A stretch of DNA of 64,000 nt from a virus, in IMG/VR virus record IMGVR_UViG_3300009149_000012, positions 62,001 through 126,000 of that record; one strand, written 5' to 3'. Below the pieces are notes generated by a model. The model was not told the origin of the DNA. It ran no database searches and saw only the letters and a program-made list of their open reading frames with translations. Every line of letters begins with the position of its first letter. Within the stretch, counting starts at the first letter, position 1. This document shows positions 59,611 through 64,000 of this stretch, in pieces. Both the position numbers and the translations under genes were made by a program.

Positions 59611-60115
59611 GATGTAATTCCTTCCAGATCCACGTTGCCCAAATCTCTCGTCCCTTGAAGGTCGGGTGAAGTTGGTCCTCCCACATGGGAATGGTCACAG
59701 GCCTGGAATCAAGATACACCACGCCGGTTTCCAAGATGAGGTTGCGGACGTAGGTCGGACGGATCGACAAGGGAAGCTTGGGCATCCCCACCCACACGAG
59801 CCGTATGCCAGTTTGCCCCATCCGACGGTGGAACCGAGCCATGAAGGGCCCCGTCTGCACGTGAGGCTTCATGTAGGCGTCGTTGGCGCCGAGCACGATG
59901 ACGACCAACGTAGGCCGAAACCGGCGCAAAGGCGTCAGGTCTGCTGTCGACCACGAGATGATGCTGGTACCTGGCACCGTGTCAGATCCGAAGGCATGGC
60001 CCTCGGTGACCGCAAGCTTTCACAAGGGCTCCACGAGACCATGCGCCAGCGAATCACCCGTGAGCCAGATTCGGTCCCCCGGATGCACGAGCGCTGCGAG
60101 TAGCAACGGCCACAT
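59543..60115 (-). pseudogene. SGNH/GDSL hydrolase with in-frame UGA at codon 32
   Basis: From ATG 60115 (TGATG overlap with the upstream gene): MWPLLLAALVHPGDRIWLTG then DSLAHGLVEPL, a signal-like start and GDSL block I. Codon 32 is TGA (60020-60022). The same frame continues KLAVTEGHAFGSDTVPGTSI, LVVIVLGANDAYM (block III GxND) and WEDQLHPTFKG (block V DxxH). So all catalytic blocks (Ser, Asn, Asp-His) are present in one frame but split by UGA. Without readthrough the downstream part lacks its nucleophile. Esterase, possibly acting on host envelope or exported. Confidence 0.75.
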
Positions 60116-60285
60116 CAATAGCCGTCGCTCATGTAGCGTTTCCGCCATTGGGCGTAGTTGAGCCACTCGACGAGAATGCTTTCACATTCGGGGCAGTGCT
60201 CAACGTATCGCCGATGTTGGTGCCACACGTGCTTGCACTTGCAACACTTGAAGCGGGGTTTGATTTTCTTGCTAACTAATCCCAT
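60115..60285 (-). CDS. zinc-ribbon protein, 56 aa
   Basis: MGLVSKKIKPRFKCCKCKHV, then WHQHRRYVEHCPECESILVE. Two CxxC pairs form a zinc ribbon; basic N-terminus. ATG shares its A with the CCA end of tRNA-Ile, so there is no own ribosome site; TGATG couples it to the SGNH frame. Confidence 0.7.
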   Translation of the reverse strand: MGLVSKKIKPRFKCCKCKHVWHQHRRYVEHCPECESILVEWLNYAQWRKRYMSDGY

Positions 60286-60366
60286 GGTCCGCTGAGAAGG
60301 AATCGAACCTTAAGCTCTGGCACCTTATAAGGATGCTGCTGGCAAGCCCAGCCAGCGCCTCAGCGG
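60285..60366 (-). tRNA. tRNA-Ile(UAU)
   Basis: Acceptor CCGCTGA with TCAGCGG, anticodon arm GCATC CTTATAA GGTGC (anticodon TAT, reads AUA), T-arm AAGG TTCGATT CCTT, D-arm with a large loop and only three stem pairs. CCA encoded. A UAU anticodon for Ile is rare in bacteria, which use modified CAU, so it may fill a host gap. Confidence 0.82.
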
Positions 60367-60545
60367 GCAGCCTCAAGCTCTTCCACTATGATGAGCTTGT
60401 CCAGCCGCCGCCGACCCCGCCGAAGCCCCTTCTTCAGTCCCCATTGACACGGGTGACCGGGCTTGGAGTACCTTGCCAGGCTATGGGTTCCTGTGAGGCC
60501 ACGGTTGACGCGAGCTTGTTTGATGACGCGTCTTCCAGCACCCAT
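60360..60545 (-). CDS. small basic hypothetical protein, 61 aa
   Basis: MGAGRRVIKQARVNRGLTGT then GLKKGLRRGRRRLDKLIIVE. Very basic. ATG in a TAATG overlap with the upstream gene. Its last codons overlap the tRNA-Ile 5' end by 7 nt. Possibly nucleic-acid binding. Unknown. Confidence 0.55.
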   Translation of the reverse strand: MGAGRRVIKQARVNRGLTGTHSLARYSKPGHPCQWGLKKGLRRGRRRLDKLIIVEELEAAR

Positions 60546-60742
60546 TACGAGGCCCCTTTCTGGCACTGTTTGCAGAGCGCCCTGTTGTCAGGGGCCGTGC
60601 CCCGGTAAACCTTTTTGTGGCCGCATTCCAACGTCAAGGTGAAGATGTCGATCCCCCGCCGCCAGTTGAGGGTCTTGGGGGTGACGGACATCGAGTCACG
60701 TTCCTTGGTGACCTTACAGTCGACGATCTTGCGATAAGGCAT
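60545..60742 (-). CDS. small zinc-binding protein, 65 aa
   Basis: MPYRKIVDCKVTKERDSMSV, then LTLECGHKKVYRGTA and LCKQCQKGAS: CxH plus CxxC as a single metal site in a beta-rich fold. CCGGTGTAGG promoter-like box upstream. Coupled to the basic 61-aa gene. Unknown. Confidence 0.65.
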   Translation of the reverse strand: MPYRKIVDCKVTKERDSMSVTPKTLNWRRGIDIFTLTLECGHKKVYRGTAPDNRALCKQCQKGAS

Positions 60743-60749
60743 GCGATGT

Positions 60750-60777
60750 CCTACACCGGGCCTCAATCCCCAATCAA
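60750..60777 (-). promoter_or_regulatory. promoter candidate TTGATT-16-TGTAGG
   Basis: TTGATT (60772-60777) and TGTAGG (60750-60755) with 16-nt spacing on the minus strand, upstream of the 65-aa zinc gene (60742). Confidence 0.55.
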
Positions 60778-61077
60778 ATGGTCCCAAGTGGTCTTCAGAG
60801 ATTCGGGGGGCTCGGGAGGCTCGGGGGGTTCCAAGGGTTTGACTTCAACGTGAATGGTTCCGCCTGCATCGACGATGATCTTGATCCCACGTTGAGCCCA
60901 ACTCAAGGAAGGCTCAACGATAATGAGCTTCGGAAAGGGGCCTTCTGCGACCACCGCTGCCGCACGTGGTGACAGATTGAATGCATTGATCATGGCCGAC
61001 ACCATGCACTGGTTTGCCGGTGCCAAAGGGTACCGTGTCTGCGGCTCCCAACCATCGAGATAGACTTTGAGCGGCAT
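60763..61077 (-). CDS. hypothetical protein, 104 aa
   Basis: MPLKVYLDGWEPQTRYPLAP, a helical middle (QCMVSAMINAFNLSPRAAAV), then a beta end (IKIIVDAGGTIHVEVKPLEP) and a PPEPPEPPE tail. Not recognised. GGTGTAAAT motif about 15 nt upstream, next to a tRNA gene. Confidence 0.6.
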   Translation of the reverse strand: MPLKVYLDGWEPQTRYPLAPANQCMVSAMINAFNLSPRAAAVVAEGPFPKLIIVEPSLSWAQRGIKIIVDAGGTIHVEVKPLEPPEPPEPPESLKTTWDHLIGD

Positions 61078-61085
61078 GGGGTTGA

Positions 61086-61095
61086 TTTACACCGG
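61086..61095 (-). promoter_or_regulatory. GGTGTAAAT motif ahead of the 104-aa gene
   Basis: CCGGTGTAAA at the 3' end of the tRNA with UAG anticodon. Confidence 0.4.
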
Positions 61096-61169
61096 TACCC
61101 AGAGCGGGATTCGAACCCGCACCTGTACACGTTCTAAGCGTGTTGCCTCTGCCGTTGGGCTACCTGGGC
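61096..61169 (-). tRNA. tRNA with UAG anticodon (Leu, class I shape)
   Basis: Acceptor GCCCAGG with TCTGGGT, D-arm GCC..GGC, anticodon arm ACACG CTTAGAA CGTGT (anticodon TAG, reads CUA Leu), short variable loop ACAGGT, T-arm GCGGG TTCGAAT CCCGC. Leu tRNAs normally have a long variable arm; this one is class I. CCA not encoded. Confidence 0.7.
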
Positions 61170-61183
61170 TCTTCTGAGAAATG

Positions 61184-61258
61184 TGGTGCACGGCGTGGGA
61201 ATCGAACCCACCTAAACTAGCATGTCGAGCTAGCGCTCTCCCAGAGAGCGAGCCGTGC
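61184..61258 (-). tRNA. tRNA-Val(GAC), unusual C33
   Basis: Acceptor GCACGGC with GCCGTGC, D-arm GCTC TCTGGGA GAGC, anticodon arm CTAGC TCGACAT GCTAG, T-arm GTGGG TTCGATT CCCAC, CCA encoded. The 7-nt loop puts C at position 33 (normally U) and GAC as anticodon. Structure is otherwise complete, so identity is likely but not certain. Confidence 0.65.
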
Positions 61259-61262
61259 GTAG

Positions 61263-61334
61263 TCGGGGTGACGAGAATCGAACTCGTCATCGCTTCTACC
61301 CGAAAGAAGTGGCCCACCCTGAGCCTTCACCCCG
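61263..61334 (-). tRNA. tRNA-Pro(CGG)
   Basis: Acceptor CGGGGTG with CACCCCG (C1-G72, usual for Pro), anticodon arm CTTCT TTCGGGT AGAAG (anticodon CGG, G37), T-arm GACGAG TTCGATT CTCGTC. No CCA. Confidence 0.85.
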
Positions 61335-61365
61335 TATCTCAAAACATTGGAACCAGAGGAGAGAA

Positions 61366-62025
61366 TCACCTTAGCCATTTCCGAATGGCGTTATCGCTCA
61401 CACCATACTTCCGACCCACCCCAGTGAATCCCAGTTTTTTGATTTCCTCTTGAAGCACGGATAGGGTTGGCCGCTTGACTCTCCGGTATGGGAACTGGGC
61501 ACACCTCCCGCACTGACCCCCCTGTTGCCCTACAAGAGCACCACACTTGCAAGAATGTATTTTTCTCGCATTTCTTCCTGCATGTGTCGGTAGCTGGCTG
61601 GCACAATTGGGGCAAACAAGACGTAGATTCTCTATACGATGATCGTCGGCCACACCGTTTTTATGATCCAGCACCATAACCAAGGACTGCCCACGCCAAA
61701 CGGGGGGCAGCCCGCAGACAGAGCACTCATTTTCCAGCACTTTTTCTTGTAGCAATCGCCGCTTTAAGTGACCACGACCAAAGGACGAGTTTTCAACTAG
61801 AACAGAATCAAGGGGTTTCTTAGGCCGAATCCCATGAGGATGCACTCCGAAATGAGAAACATCGACACCCTCCTCAGCCAAACGACGGTGAAGGGTTCGA
61901 CAGTTTCCCCCTTTGTTAACCAAACCGAAATGTGCCAAAACCTCGGTATAAGTGTGGCTTGAAGCTACCAAAGACCTGAATTCATCCGAGGTCAGGCCCC
62001 AAATAGGGCTGGTCCGTTTACGCAT
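61366..62025 (-). CDS. HNH endonuclease with flanking DNA-binding regions, 219 aa
   Basis: N-terminal region LTSDEFRSLVASSHTYTEVL and RTLHRRLAEEG resembles helix-turn-helix. HNH core: NECSVCGLPP, LVMVLDHKNGVADDHRIENL, RLVCPNCASQLPTHAGRNAR. A second Cys group (CKCGALVGQQGGQCGRC) is a zinc ribbon. C-terminal HTH (FTGVGRKYGVSDNAIRKWLR). Pattern fits homing-type HNH endonucleases (HNH_3/AP2-like group). Inserted amid tRNA genes. GGTGTGGA box lies upstream. Confidence 0.9.
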   Translation of the reverse strand: MRKRTSPIWGLTSDEFRSLVASSHTYTEVLAHFGLVNKGGNCRTLHRRLAEEGVDVSHFGVHPHGIRPKKPLDSVLVENSSFGRGHLKRRLLQEKVLENECSVCGLPPVWRGQSLVMVLDHKNGVADDHRIENLRLVCPNCASQLPTHAGRNARKIHSCKCGALVGQQGGQCGRCAQFPYRRVKRPTLSVLQEEIKKLGFTGVGRKYGVSDNAIRKWLR

Positions 62026-62068
62026 GGGGTAGAGCTTACTCCACACCGCAAACAAAGTCTACCCCTAG

Positions 62069-62139
62069 CACCGAGAGCTAGATTCGAACTAGCACAAAGG
62101 GCTTCAAAGGCCCTCGTCCTACCATTAGACGATCCCGGC
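62069..62139 (-). tRNA. tRNA-Gln(UUG)
   Basis: Acceptor GCCGGGA with TCTCGGT, anticodon arm AGGGC CTTTGAA GCCCT (anticodon TTG), T-arm GCTAG TTCGAAT CTAGC. No CCA. Confidence 0.88.
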
Positions 62140-62182
62140 ATTGGTCGCAAAGTCCGGTGTCTTGCCGTTAGACGACCCTGGC
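62140..62182 (-). pseudogene. 5' half of a decayed tRNA-Gln-like gene
   Basis: GCCAGGGTCGTCTAACGGCA, then ACACCGGACTTTG, i.e. acceptor, D-arm and first part of the anticodon arm with CTTTG as in Gln. The 3' half is missing and the sequence continues directly into tRNA-Gln(UUG). Confidence 0.65.
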
Positions 62183-62188
62183 AATAGT

Positions 62189-62255
62189 CGCGACGAAGGG
62201 ACACGATCCCTTGCGGTGCCGGGTATGGACCGGCCCTCCAACCTCTGGACGTCGC
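62189..62255 (-). tRNA. tRNA-Met(CAU)-like gene, degenerate
   Basis: Acceptor GCGACG with CGTCGC (six pairs), anticodon arm GCCGG TCCATAC CCGGC (anticodon CAT, C33), T-arm AAGGG ATCGTGT CCCTT with atypical loop, poor D-arm. Could be a diverged Met or Ile2 tRNA, or decaying. Confidence 0.45.
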
Positions 62256-62261
62256 GTTTGG

Positions 62262-62334
62262 AGTCTCCGGTGGGAGTCGAACCCACAATCATCTGGTTCG
62301 AAGCCAGAAGCTCTGTCCATTGAGCCACGGAGAC
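62262..62334 (-). tRNA. tRNA-Arg(UCG)
   Basis: Acceptor GTCTCCG with CGGAGAC, anticodon arm TCTGG CTTCGAA CCAGA (anticodon TCG), T-arm GTGGG TTCGACT CCCAC. No CCA. Confidence 0.9.
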
Positions 62335-62338
62335 GTAG

Positions 62339-62410
62339 CCCCCACGGAAGGATTCGAACCTTCATTGCAGGATTCGTAGTCCTGGATCCTATCCATTGGA
62401 TGACGTGGGG
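62339..62410 (-). tRNA. tRNA-Arg(ACG)
   Basis: Acceptor CCCCACG with CGTGGGG, anticodon arm CAGGA CTACGAA TCCTG (anticodon ACG), T-arm GAAGG TTCGAAT CCTTC. Discriminator G, no CCA. A34 would need deamination to inosine by host TadA. Confidence 0.9.
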
Positions 62411-62414
62411 TTGT

Positions 62415-62490
62415 TGGAACCTACACCGGGACTCGAACCCGGATTTCAGCCGTCGGAAGGCTACGTGATGATCCATTTCACTATGTAGGC
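62415..62490 (-). tRNA. tRNA-Arg(CCG)
   Basis: Acceptor GCCTACA with TGTAGGT, anticodon arm TAGCC TTCCGAC GGCTG (anticodon CCG), T-arm CCGGG TTCGAGT CCCGG, CCA encoded after T. Confidence 0.88.
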
Positions 62491-62496
62491 ATTCAG

Positions 62497-62567
62497 CGCC
62501 CCCGGCAGGACTCGAACCCGCACCGAACCAGATAGAAGCTGGCTTGCCGTCCATCGGCGTCAGGGGC
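62497..62567 (-). tRNA. tRNA-Arg(UCU)
   Basis: Acceptor GCCCCTG with CGGGGGC, anticodon arm GCCAG CTTCTAT CTGGT (anticodon TCT), T-arm GCGGG TTCGAGT CCTGC. No CCA. Adjacent to the stop of the 85-aa gene. Confidence 0.9.
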
Positions 62568-62825
62568 TTATTTCAGCAGGTCGGTAGCCTTGATGGGCTT
62601 ACCCTTCTCGGTCTCGACCAACTCGAACTCGACCACTTCCCAAGATGCAGGGATCTTGGCGGGCCGGACAACCGAACCTCGGTACCCTCTAAGGTGAAGC
62701 TTGAAGTGGGTTTTCACACCGCACAACCGATCCCAGGACTTGCCAATTTCGGTGAAGTGGGGGTTGTAGCCACCGGATGAGAAGAGCCCGGTTTTCGTGT
62801 CCCGAACCTTGAAGATGGTCTTCAT
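62568..62825 (-). CDS. hypothetical protein, 85 aa
   Basis: Starts MKTIFKVRDTKTGLFSSGGY. Beta-rich with SVVRPAKIPASWEVVEFELV near the end. The pattern (KVRD..TGLFS.GG, HL..Y..(A/P)..(P)..WEV(V/I)E(F/Y)E) recurs in small phage proteins. Not assigned. ATG chosen over longer frames that run through tRNA-Cys. Confidence 0.75.
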   Translation of the reverse strand: MKTIFKVRDTKTGLFSSGGYNPHFTEIGKSWDRLCGVKTHFKLHLRGYRGSVVRPAKIPASWEVVEFELVETEKGKPIKATDLLK

Positions 62826-62844
62826 GTAGGGGACTACACTGAAT

Positions 62845-62920
62845 TGGAAGCACGGGTGGGAATCGAACCCACGAATACCTGTTTTGCAAACAGGGCCCTT
62901 TGCCATTTGGGTACCGTGCC
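62845..62920 (-). tRNA. tRNA-Cys(GCA)
   Basis: Acceptor GGCACGG with CCGTGCT, anticodon arm CCTGT TTGCAAA ACAGG (anticodon GCA), T-arm GTGGG TTCGATT CCCAC, CCA encoded after T. Confidence 0.9.
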
Positions 62921-62942
62921 AAGTTTTCATCTATGAAACGGG

Positions 62943-63773
62943 ATGGGCATGTCGTTCCCATCCAATCTTCAAGAACGTGAGCAATACATCCTGGACCAAG
63001 TCCAGGCTGGAAAGTACGAGATCGACTGGGTCCCGATCAAGTCGATGAATGACGATGACGAAGTCACCTTGTGGGTGAGCGCCGACGCCTTGAAGGTCGA
63101 AGGCACCCGGGTCAACGTCATGGCCGAGACGCAGCAAAAGATCGCTGACGTGTTGGGGGCCAAGCTTCTCACTGCCAAGATCGCCGACCTGATCTGGTTG
63201 CAAGCAGACCTGATCTTGCCGCCCTTCCCTCGTGCCATCACGTCCTCAACGGAAGCGATGATCGAGCACAGCGGCAAGATCGACAACGCCATCGAGGCGC
63301 TTGGCGGGGCCGCTCCCGGCAACCTCATCTCGACCGTCGGCAAGCATTGGCTCATCGACAACAAGCTGGCCCAAAAGACCGTTGGTACCGCCATGAACTA
63401 TGGCTGGCATTTCTTCGGTCAGAGCTACCAGGGGATCAACGGGGAGGCGGTCGCCTCTCTGGAGAAGGATCCCAAGACCGGCATGTACTACCGGCTCATC
63501 CAAGGCCGGGGGACCGCTCACGACATGCACCATGTCGACTACAGCCAGACCGCCATGTTCGTCCTGCGTGCCTGTCACGTCAACGGAGAGGCTGCCTGGC
63601 TCGACGACGTCATGGTCGATGAGAAGTATGCCAAGCTCGTCAACGTCGAAGGCGTCATGACCGTTCTACGCCAGCCCGGGGTACCTGAACCCGAAAACCC
63701 GGTCTGCGTTCTGCCTGAACAGATCATCACCGTTCCGCCCCCGCCGACATCTCGACGTTTCCGCAACTCCTAG
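62943..63773 (+). CDS. hypothetical protein, only complete plus-strand gene
   Basis: 276 aa. A helical N-terminal half (LQEREQYILDQVQAGKYEID; AETQQKIADVLGAKLLTAKI) leads to a conserved-looking core (ISTVGKHWLIDNKLAQKTVG; AMNYGWHFFGQSYQG; RLIQGRGTAHDMHHVDYSQT). His, Asp and Trp residues in this core could form a catalytic or metal site. A Pro-rich C-terminus ends PPPPTSRRFRNS. Family not recognised. A strand switch occurs here, about 20 nt beyond tRNA-Cys on the opposite strand. Confidence 0.8.
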   Translation: MGMSFPSNLQEREQYILDQVQAGKYEIDWVPIKSMNDDDEVTLWVSADALKVEGTRVNVMAETQQKIADVLGAKLLTAKIADLIWLQADLILPPFPRAITSSTEAMIEHSGKIDNAIEALGGAAPGNLISTVGKHWLIDNKLAQKTVGTAMNYGWHFFGQSYQGINGEAVASLEKDPKTGMYYRLIQGRGTAHDMHHVDYSQTAMFVLRACHVNGEAAWLDDVMVDEKYAKLVNVEGVMTVLRQPGVPEPENPVCVLPEQIITVPPPPTSRRFRNS

Positions 63774-64000
63774 TCCAAAACCACGTCGAAACGGGTCCTC
63801 GCTTGAACACGAGGCGGAAGCCTTGTGTCTCGTTCAGGTGCACGATGGAAGGATCCGACTTGCTTCCCGAACCCGTCAGGATGCTGCGAAAGTCCTCTTG
63901 GAGTCTCGCTCGAAGGGCCCTGCCGTAGCCTTTGCCCCGGTGCTCGGGATGGACCGCCGTGGCGCTGATCGCAACCTCTGGATCGAGAGCCTTGATGACG
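63727..64000 (-). CDS. GNAT-family N-acetyltransferase, 5' part outside window
   Basis: Open frame from the right edge to TGA 63727. Motif A of GNAT: SATAVHPEHRGKGYGRALRA (R/Q-x-x-G-x-G/A) for acetyl-CoA binding, then LQEDFRSILTG and VHLNETQGFRLVFKRG (motif B-like, G-F). Only about 90 residues are visible. The 3' end overlaps the end of the convergent plus-strand gene by about 47 nt. Substrate unknown. Confidence 0.85.
   Translation of the reverse strand, partial: VIKALDPEVAISATAVHPEHRGKGYGRALRARLQEDFRSILTGSGSKSDPSIVHLNETQGFRLVFKRGPVSTWFWTRSCGNVEMSAGAER

Noticed and set aside
62420-62430. GGTGTAGG in the tRNA array as another promoter motif
   Set aside because: It is the acceptor/T-stem of tRNA-Arg(CCG) and is explained by that.

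Overview
The window is a 64 kb piece of a large tailed double-stranded DNA phage (Caudoviricetes). It holds a complete head-packaging module, a phage replication and recombination set, a tmRNA and about seventeen tRNA genes. There is no ribosomal operon, no host metabolic backbone and no integrase. The host cannot be named. Coding density is very high and almost every gene lies on the minus strand, with many 1-8 nt overlaps of the TGATG/TAATG type. Only the last complete protein gene (62943-63773) is on the plus strand. All positions were read by eye, so boundaries of RNA genes carry an error of about one base.

Layout, read 5'->3' on the minus strand (right to left). (1) 63.7-56.4 kb is an RNA and small-gene region: tRNA genes, a tmRNA at 57346-57701, two HNH endonuclease genes, an SGNH hydrolase interrupted by an in-frame UGA, and many small zinc-binding or unknown proteins. 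(2) 56.0-51.4 kb holds a VWA-domain protein, two tRNA-Ser genes, a ribbon-helix-helix-like protein and a phage GroEL. (3) 51.4-27.5 kb is the replication, recombination and nucleotide block: clamp-loader delta' and delta, a class II ribonucleotide reductase with an intein, NAD-dependent ligase, a RecD2-like helicase, a gp32-like SSB, a RuvC-like resolvase, RecA, the N-terminal half of a Rad50/SbcC ATPase, Mre11/SbcD, a Cas4/RecB-like nuclease, the sliding clamp, the C-terminal half of the same ATPase, a TOPRIM primase, a metallopeptidase, DnaX and a NusG-FEN fusion. (4) 27.5-3.0 kb holds a sigma-region-4-like regulator and then the virion block: BACON-like structural protein, a Cys-rich triplicated protein, terminase (intein in its P-loop), two paralogous small proteins (one frameshifted), portal, large Pro/Glu/Lys-rich protein, putative prohead protease (intein), putative scaffold, putative decoration protein and major capsid protein. 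(5) 3.0-0 kb holds a LAGLIDADG homing endonuclease, small genes and the start of a TnpB-like nuclease gene that runs off the left edge.

The clamp, DnaX, delta and delta' form a bacterial Pol III-type clamp loader. RecA, Mre11, the split Rad50, the RecB-like nuclease, the resolvase and SSB form a recombination set. A short motif, GGTGTA followed mostly by [AG]A, lies upstream of many non-structural genes and the tmRNA in the same orientation and is largely absent from the head genes. It is a candidate phage promoter class. Other unusual features are a second conserved 38-nt leader on three small genes, the NusG-FEN fusion with its own internal start and motif, the split Rad50, and two genes whose ATG begins at the A of an encoded tRNA CCA end.
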